From: Phialocephala subalpina
Lineage: Eukaryota > Ascomycota > Leotiomycetes > Helotiales > Mollisiaceae
Assembly (NCBI GenBank): GCA_900073065.1
Contig: FJOG01000001.1
Coordinates: 128,553-192,552, forward strand
Direction of reading: 5' to 3'
Length of the DNA stretch: 64,000 bases
The notes beneath the pieces were generated by a model. It was not told the origin of the DNA and did not search any database. It saw only the letters and a list, made by a program, of their open reading frames with translations. Both the position numbers and the translations under genes were made by a program. Positions 11,567 to 23,130 of this stretch are shown in pieces (within the stretch, counting starts at the first letter, position 1; each line of letters opens with the position of its first letter).

Positions 11567-13550
11567 GATTGAAGCTTGCTGCTATCAATTGACCTCCAGA
11601 GAAAGAATTGTCGACAAGAGAAAAAGGGAATAAAAAAAATTGGGCAGGGAAGGGATCTCGGACTCATATACTCCGTACCTTGATTAAATTGTAGGTGATC
11701 AATCCCATCATGCAGAAACCAAACAAACTTTACTCGATTCCTTGGATCATTTCATCTGCAGTGCAAGGCCGCACGACAGCTCCTTGCATCCCGACTATTT
11801 CTTCCCCTCTTCCCCGTTCAGGAAGTTGTGTTGTTGCTCTTCCTGTCCCCAAGAAACTTTCAGATGGAAAGTTTCCTTAGTCTGATGTCACCACGCCATG
11901 GGTCTGGGGTATTCCTGGGGATTGGCAGGGGAAAGAGTCAGGGTAAGGGATGAACGTGCGGACGGTGTGGTGTCGCAATCGGACCGAGAGGCTCATCTCA
12001 TCTCTCGCTCTCTCGCTCAGGCCGTACAGAAGATCAGTTGACTGCTCGGACTAGTCTTCATCGGATGATGGTTCGGCTTCTTGCTTGCTGCAAATGCGAG
12101 TTTCCCCTCACTTTGTAGCTTCCCCGCCTGTGCCGGCCCTGGCTTATGCATAAATTAAAGCCGCCGAGCTGGACCGCAGGCTTCACCATCTGAAATCTTG
12201 ACTGGCTGCATCATCGCGTCTTCGAGTCTTGAATGATCGAATCGTATCAACGCGTCTGTGACACGAGGTACTTAGGCACCCGTTTTTGCGGATGGTAACG
12301 TGGCATCCGAACTGTTGAGATTGGTTGTGTAATAGAGAAAGAGCCGAGCCGTTGAAAGAAACAGACTTCGAGGGACTGACACTAGGCTGGAAAGGACGCC
12401 GACATTGGGGCCGGCCAGGAGAAAAGGGGGTGTGGCACAGATGTGGCTTGATACACGTGATGCGGGGAAGAAATATTCCGTCCCGCTTTTTCTTGTCGAC
12501 TGCTTCTCTCCTCTCTTCCCTCCATATCGTGTCGTTAAATCAACTCATTGGCCTCGGATTCTTGCCTCGGTCATCGGTCATGTCAGAGCGAGTCCATACC
12601 TGCGAGCTTCATGTCTGCATTTAGCCGTTATGCTTTCTTGTACGACTTCGGAATCGTCCCGAGCAGACCACTATCATGGGATTCCCTCTCCTGCTGCAAG
12701 ACTAATTGCAAGCGCGATGCTTGAGATGCAACCTCCCTGCTTTACGTACATGACAAGTATTTCCGTCCCCGAAGGTATGAGTGAAAGGTTCAGGAACATA
12801 AAGAGTGGATATTTGCTTCAACCCATAGCGGCCGACGTGAACGTTAAGCTTAAAGTCATACTTGATGGACGTTCGACGATGCAAGTTCTGACTCCCGCTT
12901 GGGATACGAGTAAAGCGGGGTATTCGGCCCTTATGATGCTTCTTGGCAGGTACTATGCTCCTTCGTTGCTTGCTCATTGGAGGTCAGCGCGGGATCATGA
13001 GGAGCAACGTCAGTTGAAGAACGCCACAAAGAAAGCCAAAGGTCGAAAGACTGCTGTAAAGATGTGCCTCAATAGAGGGATGATGAATCATCAAGTGATG
13101 AGAGCAAAGACTCGCACGAAATGCCAGAACCCTGGGACCCTCGAACCCTTGAAATCAGTCCAAGTACGGGCTCCTCCAAAAAGCACTCGCCTGGGACGAT
13201 GAGTATTTCACCAAAAGGAGATATGTCGTATCGAAAATATGTTTTGCTTTGAGGTCGCTGTTCTGCTCCACTCTCCTCCCATCAATCATCTTCCCCTCAA
13301 TCGTTGCTTGCATGCTTCTTGCTTTTGCCATAGTCGTTGCTCCCTGTCGTTCGCCGTGGTTGATCGGTTCTGCATATCGCGTACGCTATCCATCAATGCA
13401 TTTTCGTTGCTGTATTAATCGATCTTTTCTGTATTTCGAGAGTTGGTCGTGAATGTTGCGGTGCAATCAAGATCTGAGTCTCCTTCGTCAGCAATGGCTT
13501 TCTCGGTCAGGTTTACCCAGAATGCCCCGAAACGTTTGCAAGGCCTTACC
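11567..13550. other. Long upstream region of the GH3 gene, no supported gene
   Basis: Nearly 2 kb with normal base composition. A plus-strand open frame at 12405-13202 has no recognisable domain and a run of basic residues typical of chance frames, so I do not call it. The segment nearest the GH3 start should be its promoter. Confidence 0.5.
11904..11920 (+). promoter_or_regulatory. Paired CreA-type sites upstream of GH3 gene
   Basis: Two CTGGGG hexamers (11904-11909 and 11915-11920) fit SYGGRG, the CreA/Cre1 carbon-catabolite repressor site. They are separated by five bases and lie ~340-355 bp upstream of the GH3 start. Closely paired sites are the form usually found to be functional. This is a short-motif match only. 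Confidence 0.4.
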
Positions 13551-15017
13551 TCATGGTAATATCTGGGCCTTTGTCGAGGAAGACTGCCACTGATTACGGC
13601 TTGTTAGCAGCTGTTTGGGGAGCAGCCGGGAAGCAACTAAAGGGCCATTTTCCCGTAGTCTGTTCTGAAGGTATTGTGTCTGCTCGTCGACATGGGTTGG
13701 GGGTGCCTCCGAGACGCGTAGTGTGTTTGGCATGAGGTGTTCTCTAACTCGTTCTAGGATGCGAGTGGAATCAGACGACCGCGCGCGCATTTCATACTTC
13801 CAGGTGTAATCAACATAGAAAGATTTCGTGACCTTAATCAATCTAGTAATTAATCTCTATTCCCGAGTACCTGTCGCTCCCGCTTATGACTTCTTCCACA
13901 TCGCCAATGTCACCGTTGATCATGATCTGCAGATGTGTTAGTTTCAGAATCGTAGGAAAGTAATGGCAGGCGACTTTGAAGTGCGAAATTCCATCTTCAT
14001 CCCTGTCGGAGCATGGGAGATTCAGGTGCAGCGACTTGATACCCGAATGTATTGCCGGTCTCTCGAACAGGAATGCCAGAGGCTCCAGGCTGCGCCACCC
14101 ACCGTATTTGTGGGCAGGAAACATGATCTTGGTATTTGCCCAGATGACACTGCCAAGCTCTTGCCTCAGTTGAACGCTCACATTCGATAGATCGCGAACG
14201 AGTTTAATCATAGACCAGTCTCTGATCAGATGATCCTGGCTGATGCTCCAGCCTCCAATCATCGGTAGGTTCTCATAACCTCCCTCTTTCTCGACGTGTG
14301 CTTCCAGGATATATTGGCTGCAGCGAGAAGGTAGGGTTTTGATCTGCAACATGAAGGCTTTCTGGACCCGTTCGTACTGCGTATTTGCCTCGATCTGCTC
14401 TTCTGGAGACAGGACTGACATGTATTGTTCACCAGCTGAAAGGTCCTCTTGCTCCTCTGGAGAGAGGTCCGACAAGCTCCGTCCATCAGGAAAGTAGTTG
14501 CCTTCCTCATAGAATCCGTTTTGTTCCCCGAGATAAGTACCAAGATCTCCACTGAAAGCAAGATGGTGCGACTTGAATGATTCTTGTGCCGAGATGCTGA
14601 ATTCCACCAGCTCAGTTCCCGCATCGCCATCCAGTTTGAAGAATGACCCTAGCAAGATTTAGAGGATTTTTGTTCTGATCTCGATCGGTAATTTGAAAAA
14701 TGGGAACGGGCCTTCTCTGCTCACCAGAATCAGTTCCGATATTTTCTATAGAGGGGTCGTGCAAAGTTGTGAATTTACCTCTTGAAACTGTCCGGCTCTA
14801 CGAAGCATACGTTTGCGCTGTTTGCCGACAGTTCTTCTTCCGTCCATTCTCCTTCACTTTGAAGGACCTCCTTAGGTCGCCCAAAGTTGAACTCGCCACT
14901 CTTTTGAAGATCAGCCATCAAGAGTCGACCGAAGCAGAAGTCTCCGAAGCCATTCTCGCGAGGAATCCGGGCTGGAACGAGGGATCCAGAGCGCCTAGCG
15001 GTACTTGATTGAGTCAT
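13551..15017 (-). pseudogene. F-box-like protein, tandem copy 1, disrupted
   Basis: Exon 1 (15017-14779) encodes an N-terminal segment with RIPRENGFGDFCFGRLL. An intron (14778-14717) follows, with the same phase as in copy 2. Exon 2 begins with an F-box-like motif, FPFFKLPIEIRTKIL, directly followed by TAA at 14661-14659, exactly where copy 2 continues with RVLL. Downstream the frame stays open for 270 codons and matches copy 2 throughout (LVRDLSNVSVQLRQELGSVIWA; RPAIHSGIKSLHLNL; HFKVACHYFPTILKLTHL). A second break near 13843-13830 (TAG plus a frame change) separates the C-terminal block (KVTKSFYVDY, MPNTLR, DEQTQYLQNR), which again matches copy 2. Two lesions make this a probable pseudogene. 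F-box proteins usually select substrates for SCF ubiquitin ligases; the target is unknown. Confidence 0.7.
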
Positions 15018-15862
15018 TGTGTTTTTGTACTGTAGCCACTTTATCAGCCTCGCAAGCTCAATCCCACCAACTTTCGTCGGAGAAGTACGGGATACAAGAC
15101 TGCTTAGAATTTGTTCCTTACCTTAATGAAATTGTCGTAGGACCGTGTGTCTGCGCCAAAAACCTCTGCTCCTAGTTTTATCCAGTATTTAGCGACGCGG
15201 TGGCCACTGCGAAGTCGAATTCCTGTGAAGCGCAAAAGTCGGAGCTCGAGGAGATGAATCAGATGATGGGAGAAAACTCGGAGGACGAGCCGGGATAAAC
15301 GAAGGCGTTCTGTTGCAAAGTCGCGCGCACTCGAAGAGGAATCAGTAACTCGAGTCTTGGGGCTTAACAAAGAGAATGCGATGTCGTGTTGGGCAAGAAA
15401 TGGTGTTCGTGTTGATGGAAACGGAGCGCGGGTTGAAGGCCCAAAAGTAGCGCGGAATTAGCCGAGGAGGCTCGGGTGCCCCATGGACCCGCGGACGTGT
15501 ATTTCCATGGTTGGTTTGCTGCTATGTCTCTTCCGGTGTTCTTCCGGTGTGAGAAAGCATTAGTGACAACTTCAATCGGATTTTAAGGTGAGAGAATCCT
15601 ACAACTAAAGTTGGCGCCTGTGCCCTTCATCAAGCCTTTATAGCAAACTATCACAACGCTTTTTGCATGAAATTATTGTCACTGATTTCACACTTTCAGT
15701 AGGAAGCATACTCATTCTCGACCTAGCTCGATACATTCTATATCTTCTATTTTGAGATGTGTAGTACCTGACGCAATCATCGATTCTTGCCCTAGGTAAT
15801 TCGGCCAAGTCTGCCTAATCTAACTGCATTAACAACTTGAACTCTCTTGATTTTACACCTCT
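15018..15862. other. Spacer between F-box-like copies 1 and 2
   Basis: This is the promoter side of copy 1 and the 3' side of copy 2. The open frames are short and without signature. Confidence 0.5.
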
Positions 15863-17654
15863 TTATTCTTTTCGGGACTGGAAGTATTTTGTCTTCTCAT
15901 CGGTAATTACCTGGGTGCTGTGGAAGGTGGAGTTTCGAAGTGTGTTAGGACGAAGAAAGTCCTCTATGAGGCCTTGATATCTTTCCTCGTCACTATCCTT
16001 CCAGGGGTCTTCCCACAGCACATAGTAGCGTCGATCAACAAAATATATCTGGAATTGCTTGGTAACTTGAATAGACCTGATAATGTCTAGACCTGAGTAT
16101 CTTCCCGCTCCGCGGCATAGGTCCTCCATTTCCTTTCGTTCACTGTCTAAAACAATGTTGCCGACATCGATATAGATGGACAGGTGAGTCAGCTCCAAAA
16201 TATTGGAAAGGTATTGACAGGCTACCTTGAATTGATCGAAACCTGCTGGGTATGTGTCGCAGCTGGTGCATGAGAAACTCAATTTCAGAAATTTGATGCC
16301 CTTGTGGATGGCTGGCCGGCTCATGAGACACGAGATAGGTCCACTTGTCGTCAATGCATTTTCACTGATGTGCAATGCGGTCTTTGCGAAGAGGACACTG
16401 CCAAGGTCCTGTCTCATCGTAGTGCTGACATTTGATAAATGTCTCACTAACTCGAGCATGAGGAAGTCAACGTTCATTTCCTCCAAGGCAGAAGTGTTAG
16501 GGTCCTCCTTGTAGGCGCGAGCCATAATTTCGTGCTGAAATATTCGCTCTGGATGACGACTGCTATCGAACTGATAGGCCCTTTTAAGATCTGCGTAGCG
16601 TTTCTCGACTTGCAATCGATCTTCAATAGCCATGCTGTCAACCCCCTCCAGAGGGGTGAACCCGTGAAGTGGGTCAATGCTAAGGTCGGGTGCTCGACGA
16701 TCGATAAACTTTGCAAGATACTCTCGGGTTCCACCTTCGAAGTAATCATTGTACTTGTAGCAAAAGCATCGGTTATCGATCCAGAAGTCTACTACGGTCT
16801 GTTTCATTGTTTCTACGTCCCTGAAAAAGGGTGCCAGCAGCACTCTTAGTATGCGGTGTCGAATCTCCGTGGGGAGCTTTGCGAAGGGGAATGACCCAGT
16901 TCTAATTGTTGCCAACACAATTAGCACAGGAAGAACACAAATACTCATCAAGCTATATTTCTCACCTTTGATATCCACCAAGCTCAACAAAGCGTGCGTT
17001 ATTGCTTTGGGATGCGAAATCCTCGTCCATCCACACTTCCTTCTCGCCCAAGAGGATATATCTCAAAGGACTCTCGGATCCATAGGACCTAAACATAGCT
17101 TTNNNNNNNNNNNNNNNNNNNNNNNNNNNNNNNNNNNNNNNNNNNNNNNNNNNNNNNNNNNNNNNNNNNNNNNNNNNNNNNNNNNNNNNNNNNNNNNNNN
17201 NNNNNNNNNNNNNNNNNNNNNNNNNNNNNNNNNNNNNNNNNNNNNNNNNNNNNNNNNNNNNNNNNNNNNNNNNNNNNNNNNNNNNNNNNNNNNNNNNNNN
17301 NNNNNNNNNNNNNNNNNNNNNNNNNNNNNNNNNNNNNNNNNNNNNNNNNNNNNNNNNNNNNNNNNNNNNNNNNNNNNNNNNNNNNNNNNNNNNNNNNNNN
17401 NNNNNNNNNNNNNNNNNNNNNNNNNNNNNNNNNNNNNNNNNNNNNNNNNNNNNNNNNNNNNNNNNNNNNNNNNNNNNNNNNNNNNNNNNNNNNNNNNNNN
17501 NNNNNNNNNNNNNNNNNNNNNNNNNNNNNNNNNNNNNNNNCACGCGGTTCGAATACAGTATGCGACCGAAAGAGAAGTCTCCATAGCCCCCCTCTCGTGG
17601 AACTCGAGCTAGCACCTTGTTATCGGAGCTTCCGACCGCGCTTGGTTGCTTCAT
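15863..17654 (-). CDS. F-box-like protein, tandem copy 2, apparently intact
   Basis: Exon 1 (17654-16966) starts MKQPSAVG, contains VPREGGYGDFSFGRIL and is interrupted by the assembly gap 17103-17540. It ends at NNARFVELGGYQR. The intron is 16965-16902 (donor GTGAGA, acceptor ATTAG). Exon 2 (16901-15863) starts with an F-box-like motif, FPFAKLPTEIRHRILRVLLAP, and runs uninterrupted for 345 codons through the family blocks LVRHLSNVSTTMRQDLGSVL, RPAIHKGIKFLKLSF, FKVACQYLSNILELTHL and LRPNTL. It is the only one of the three local copies with no visible lesion. The function is unknown beyond the F-box-like start; the C-terminal region resembles fungal 'F-box domain' family proteins with no defined substrate. 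Confidence 0.65.
17103..17540. other. Assembly gap (438 N)
   Basis: An N run inside exon 1 of F-box-like copy 2. The true length and the missing coding sequence are unknown. Confidence 0.99.
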
Positions 17655-18737
17655 TTCAAAGGCAGAGGATAGAATCTGAAGAAAATGTTTTGTCAGCTTC
17701 GCAGTTTCAAATCGACCACGCAGAAGGTTGAAGGTCGTTTAGCAGGCTGCGACCGTCAGACTGACCTTCAAGGATTATTGAAAATTGACAGCTAGGAATC
17801 AAATGCTGAATGTCTCGCGCCGTCCAAGTGTCCGCGTAAAAGCGCGTCGTTTGCGCCAGAGACAAACGCGCGGGCAAGCAAAAATGAATCCTTTCTCTCG
17901 TCTGCGGAATGCGAATGTGGGCTTCTGTTTGTACGAAAATTTCAAATCTACGCAAGCATTGGCGATGCGCAACCTACCGGAGAGTCTCTGCGCAGAAAAT
18001 TGTGCTCGTAGGTGTCTTTTGGTTAATCTTGGAAGAAGTTGAGGAGGGCGATGAAGGCCCGGTTTTAGCGTCAAATTAAGAGAGTGAGTGTACGTGACTG
18101 TTCAGGAGAAGAAGATGTTTGGATGCCTCTTTTCATCTTGGTACTTTCAGTCCCTCTAATATCTGAACAGAACGCTCCGCTTGGAAGTTTCTTTTTGGTC
18201 TATGCGGTTCGCAACCATGTGTTAGCAACGCTTCAACGCGCGTCTCACGCGCCTGGAAGCATTGCATCCTCGAAGACCGAAGAACAAAATCCCTTGTGGC
18301 TAGTAAAGTTACTCTTGGTCTTTCAGTTGCAAGAGAATACATGAAAGACATCTCTTTCGGCACGATGTCTATTTCAACCACACTATAGCTCTCGACTTCA
18401 AACAGCATGAACCTCAAAGTTCCTAAGCCTTCAACCCTCCAATTCCAAGACTTTTGAGACTCCCGCAAAGCGTGTGGAAGCATCAAATCCTTGATTGCAT
18501 CCTCGTACCCGCATGCTCATCTACAGGGAAGTATATTGTGCTGGAATATAGCCTTTTATGTTTCACACTCGTGAGCGTTGTCAGGAAAAAGAACTCCTGA
18601 CTAACTCGTGGCTTCCTGAATGCTTTGAGCGAAGCCAACTTTCCTTCCCCTTTAGCCATCTCCTTGGCCTTGTTTTCATCAATCCAAAGATAAAGAACAA
18701 GTTCCTTTAGAACCAGATAACTGGCAATGATGTCGCA
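17655..18737. other. Spacer, possible 3' remnant of F-box-like copy 3
   Basis: A minus-strand frame at 18133-18486 is open for 117 codons downstream of copy 3. It could be decayed 3' coding sequence of that copy, but I cannot align it convincingly with copies 1 or 2. Nothing else is supported. Confidence 0.3.
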
Positions 18738-19480
18738 TCAACGCTCAAAGGCTTCTGGGGATTCGATGGCGCAAAGTCCTTGAGTGCCATTGTTTTGTGT
18801 CCAGCCTGAAATTCCGATGCTCAAATTTAAGCTTTGAATTTTTCCATGTATAGCTGGACTGGCTGAAAGGAAGTTTACAAGAGTCCATGCACTTCTCCTG
18901 TCCATTGAATTACTGCCGGTACAAATCTTGGTTTTCGACCAGAAGACCTCGGAAACTTCCTTTCGGAAAGATGAGCTAATATTCCCTAGCTGCCGAATCC
19001 AGTTGAAATAGAAGCAATCGACCAAATCGCAGTCGTTATAAGAATTTTTGCGTCATGCTATCATGTTTTTGGTGCGATGCAAGAGACTTTGGATATGGTA
19101 GTTGTGTCGTCCCGGGAATATTGTGACATCATCTTCACTCGAGTGTATCCACATCTGGATGCTTCCAAGATGAACTGGAATGTAGTCGCATGTACTTCCG
19201 CCGTATGAATAGAAGCGGCAAGTAACAGATGCAGAATCATGTACCGAATCTTGATGGGGAGTTTGAAGAACTGAAATTGTCCGCATCTGCATTGAAAGTT
19301 AGAGCTGCGATAATGACAATTATACTATACTTACCTCACGAACCCTCCAAGCTCCTTCACAGGAGCACCACGAGTCCCAGTTTCCCAATCTGGAGTTCGG
19401 TCTTCATATTTCGGCGAGTTGTACCTCGGAGTATAGTCTTTGCACCTGCTTATATAGAAGTCCCCGTAATTATTATTACC
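18738..19480 (-). pseudogene. F-box-like protein, tandem copy 3, truncated remnant
   Basis: The 5' end runs into an AT-rich island and lacks a start. It still shows NNYGDFYISRCKD, matching GYGDF in copies 1 and 2. Exon 1 ends at GGFVR, the intron (19334-19287) has the same phase as in the other copies, and exon 2 starts with QFQFFKLPIKIRYMILHLLL (F-box-like). That frame stops at 19063-19061. A different frame then gives the family block IRQLGNISSSFRKEVSEVFW and SPAIHGKIQSLNLSI at 18738-19025, after which homology is lost. A missing start, a frameshift and a missing C-terminus make this a dead copy. Confidence 0.65.
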
Positions 19481-19830
19481 AAATAACTTTATAATAATGA
19501 ATAATTTATCTATTTATTTTTAATAGGTTCGAGGATTGAATATATTAATTAAGCTATAGAATAATATATAAATAAATCTTAATATTAATATTATAATAAT
19601 ATTTATTCCTTTGATTTTATTAAATTATTATATATAAGAAGTATATATCCCAATCCATATATTCATATTAGCCTCTCGACTTTAGTATTATTATATTTGA
19701 GGAGTTACATGGGTATTTGGAACTGGATTTGAAGCTTAATCTATAGCGTTATATCTTATATACGTACGATAATTTTTAGCTGCTTTACTTATAATACTCT
19801 ATTGTAAGGAACTTCAATTTAACCCAATTC
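19481..19830. repeat. AT-rich island
   Basis: A stretch dominated by TAAT/ATTA words with almost no G or C clusters, abutting and truncating F-box-like copy 3. It is typical of RIP-degraded repeats. No family can be named. Confidence 0.55.
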
Positions 19831-21127
19831 AGTGACCAATACGCGGCAAAACCAGCACTTCACATCCTACCATATTATTTGATAAAGTCGCGTCGAAGGC
19901 TAGTCCCGTGTGTAAGATCAGCATTAAACGTGGGGTGGTTAGTCTAAATTTGGGATGCGACGGCTCTGATCTGCACATAGTTTCTTGCAACCTGACTAGC
20001 TAAATGAAGAGGTAATTGACTTGGAAGGAGTATAGAAATTACAAGAATAATAGACCAATAGCACATACTATTCGGGCCAAAGGAGAGTTCCCAACCGAGG
20101 TTATCCATCTCCATCCCCTTCAAGCTGAAGGAGTCCGTCAGCAAAGCCACAACTCTGGAGTTTGAGACGCAGATCTTTGCAAACTCGAACAAAGGCAAGG
20201 GTAGGCTGCGCACGGGAGCCCCATCGGGTGGGGGATGGTAAAGTTCCCCGCCCCAGCCCACCCCGTGGATCCGAATTTGCATAAAATATACAACTTTTGC
20301 GCAAATTGAGTATATCTTCAAGTTTTATACAAAATATATGCGTTTCATACAGTTATGCAGGTCTTGGCACCCCATTACCCCCCATGGGGCGTGGGGTCAA
20401 TGTGCGCAGCCTAGGCAAGGGAATCACCAGGGTGGCGTGAGGATAGTCCCTGAACCACCCAAGCACCCTAATCTTGATAATGGACTGGGAGAAAGTCTAG
20501 GACCACTGGGAGTTCTGGCAGACAGACAACTTCCTGCCCGTCATGGCGGGGATTAGTCGTCTGTTTGTGAAGGGAAGGCCGTTAGTTACGAATTTGAGCC
20601 CAGGGGGCTGCTGCACAGTGAATTTGTGAGGGTGGTGATTTGGGATGAGAAAGACAAGGCGACTGTGGATGAGGTGCTGAAGGAGAAGGCGTTGGGCTAG
20701 GGATATTCAGAGCGTAAGGTGGGATTTGCCATAGATATATAGGATGCGGCGTGGTTTTGCACGTTGCTTGGATATGATTGTTTGGAGAAGGCAAAGGCGG
20801 ATGATGTCAAGGTGGAGGGTGCGGAGAGTCATGTTGTGCGGTTGAAACATGTTATCAATTCTTAAGTGTAGTCATCAGCAGATGTGGAAGAAAAAAACAT
20901 TACAAATATTGACTTCGTCTAGGCCAAGATAATCCCCCCGGCTTCAACTGTCCTTTTACCAATGGCCAACCAAGGGTCCACTGGCTAATCTAGCTATATA
21001 AGGTAAGGCTGAGATTAGACACCACCTCAGTTATAGGGTATGGCTGTAGCCTAGAGTTCACCCTCAACATTGAGACTGGCAAACATGAAGTATTATAGGA
21101 GGTTAACATGCGTACTTGCCCACTTTA
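19831..21127. other. Intergenic with GC-rich inverted repeat and a possible gene relic
   Basis: It contains the inverted repeat described separately. At 20460-20870 the plus strand reads like coding sequence interrupted by stops (for example VIWDEKDKATVDEVLKEKAL, then a stop, then YSERKVGFAID), suggesting an unidentified decayed gene. I do not recognise the family. Confidence 0.3.
20202..20413. repeat. GC-rich inverted repeat, possible small element
   Basis: TAGGCTGCGCAC at 20202-20213 has its exact reverse complement at 20402-20413. Inside each arm lies a further inverted G-rich block: GCCCCATCGGGTGGGGGATGG-like at 20218-20238, and its counterpart at 20370-20390. The ~130 bp centre is AT-richer. 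This could be a MITE-like element or a long hairpin. No target-site duplication was identified. Confidence 0.4.
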
Positions 21128-22332
21128 TTAAGGTCTTCCAGTCTGTGAGAGAATCTCAGATGCAGCAGATGCTATACGATATCCCTTATCTCCTACCCAC
21201 CAGACAGCCTCCAAAACATGTAACAATGTTCCGTAAAACCCGAGTATAGCAATGGCAGCCGGCTCTCTCTCGGCCATTGCGTGGAGGAAATTGTCGGAGA
21301 CCAAGAGGGGCCATGTCAGAGCCTGCACCCTATGTCGCAAAGAATGCCGAAGATACCGCACTGCATCCAAATATTCGGTCCGGAGATGCTCCGATTCTAC
21401 TTCAGCATGAACGCGCCATTCCAGCGCTTTTAAAGCAACCTCTGCGTTGATTGCGGTGTCCGCTATTTCCACCGCATCCATGAACAAGAACAGCCCGATC
21501 GGACCCGCCTTCAGCATCGGCCAAGCTCTTTGTAGCATATTTTTAACTACACGCAGTGAGCGAAATTTGGCAAGAACGCCTTCGAGGTAGTCTGTCGCTG
21601 TAGGGGGTGGCTCTTGCAACGTTGCAAGAGAGATGGACGTTATTAATGGAATGAAGGTGGTGACAGCGTCTGCATTACCGGAGTTGAGGCCTTGGAGTAC
21701 GGATTTCAAGAGCCGTATTGCCGAGCTGTAGTGTTGTATTCCAAGATCTCTGTAATATTCTGCGTCGGAGGGCCGCAGATGCGCAATGTGCAGCGAGGAG
21801 ATTGAAAGTAAACCATACATTAGGAAATGGTTGGAAAAAGCCTCTTGCGGCACAATGAGCTGCCATAGCTCTTCGTCCGATTCGCTAGTTGCAAGAGTAC
21901 GAGACGTAGAGATAGTGTAGTGGAATACGAGCTCGAGGTCCTGGGTTGAGAAATGTTTCTGAGATGCAGATAGCCTTGGCGATGAACTCGAATCTTTAAT
22001 AGGAGCGGAGATAAGCCCTTTCATCACTCGGACATGGGCCGCTGCCGAGGAGCTGGGCACTACACAACTGCTTGAAGCCGACAATCTTCCCGAAGAGGGC
22101 AACCCGAGGGGCTCAGGCTGGAATTTAGTATCCCGATAGTAGCATTCTCTATTTTGTCTGACGCATCGGGAACACGATGGTTTGCTCTCATCGCACTTTA
22201 CGCCGGAACACAATTAGTATCTCCAGTCAAGATGCATGTAGGGAGGTGGGTAGAGGTACTAGCCTTCACTCTTTTGGCTTTGCATAGAGTGCAACCATGA
22301 CGCGACTTGGCGTGGGTTGCGCGTGAGGGCAT
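21128..22332 (-). CDS. Upc2-like Zn2Cys6 transcription factor, 2 exons
   Basis: Exons 22332-22264 (23 codons) and 22195-21128 join to 378 aa. The intron (22263-22196, 68 bp) has a GC donor (AAG|GCTAGT), branch-like ACTAAT and acceptor AAAG. The join completes the binuclear cluster CTLCKAKRVKCDESKPSCSRC plus a sixth Cys (spacing C-x2-C-x6-C-x6-C-x2-C-x6-C). The middle carries the family block FSTQDLELVFHYTISTSRTL...PQEAFSNHFLMYGLL typical of the sterol-uptake-control (Upc2) type of fungal regulators. The C-terminal domain is helical. Its closest relative in the window is the regulator at 29594-31080, with identical first-exon length and intron position. The target genes are unknown; the nearby sterol-glucosyltransferase-like gene is a candidate by position. 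Confidence 0.85.
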
Positions 22333-22624
22333 GCTGCGGTTCTTTCAGGTGCAGGTGACGATGAAACTCTGAGGGATCACCAAGGGTGCAGAAATATGGA
22401 AAGAGTGCAGTATTTGATTGTAAGATGAATAAGTTCATATGTAGACAAATGCGATGCGATGTGACAGACCTTACCTTCCAGACCGTACGTACCCGACTTA
22501 TACAGTTGGCTCATCCAGAGCCAGCCGAGTGAGCAAGGCCACGGTGAACCCTGCTGCTGAACTGGATATGGAGTACGAAACCTTGCACGTCGGAAAGCGG
22601 TTCGACAGCTCGGTTAACACCATT

Positions 22625-22650
22625 TACGAAATACGAAATACGAAGTACGA
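22625..22650 (+). promoter_or_regulatory. Tandem ACGAAAT repeat upstream of TF gene
   Basis: A 7-bp unit (ACGAAAT/ATACGAA) repeats about three times, ~300 bp upstream of the Zn2Cys6 gene at 22332. The same unit occurs upstream of the glucosyltransferase (26511-26553) and of the second regulator (29381-29403). On the opposite strand it reads TTCGTATTTCGTA, close to the yeast Upc2 core TCGTATA. A regulatory role is inference; a simple microsatellite is the alternative. Confidence 0.35.
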
Positions 22651-23130
22651 GTGTGGCCTGTCGAATTTAGCGAAAAAATAGGGGGTGCAGGTCATTTGTC
22701 AATTTTCAGGCTTTGATCGCTAAGAATTGTCAGCGCACTACTACGACTCACAGGTCCTGCGGCCGTCGCCATTCCCTTATATTTAGGGATGACCCCTACA
22801 GCTCGCTCAAATCGACATGCTGGCTTTCTGTACCGTTTGGCGGTGGCCGAGGTCCTATGTTCCCTTAATTTGTTTAATTTATTCTTATTTTTATGCGATC
22901 GCAGAATCATTCTGTTAAACAGCATGTATCAACATCTGAGAAGGTTTGGTTGGCAGTGATGAAAACATTGAATCTGCTTCTAAAATACAGTGGAAAGCTC
23001 ATGACCAAACTCGTTTACAAACTCCAAGAACAGACCCAAATCTCAAATCAAGATTCCTCAGTCATCAGCGCTCTCTGCACTTGCTCTACACACTCTCTCC
23101 CCGCTCCCAAACCTCCGCTTTCGATACTTC

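Noticed and set aside
12405..13202. 265-codon plus-strand open frame upstream of the GH3 gene
   Set aside because: No domain, signal peptide or family motif, and the translation is low in typical coding patterns. It is more likely a chance frame in a promoter region.
16851..17654. Long frames on both strands across the N run
   Set aside because: The N run creates artificial open frames. Only the minus-strand frame with homology to copy 1 on both sides of the gap is kept.
19944..20321. 125-codon minus-strand frame
   Set aside because: It spans the G-rich inverted repeat and shows no family signal.
22613..22660. CRISPR-like array
   Set aside because: The repeats are 7-bp tandem units without spacers in a eukaryotic genome.
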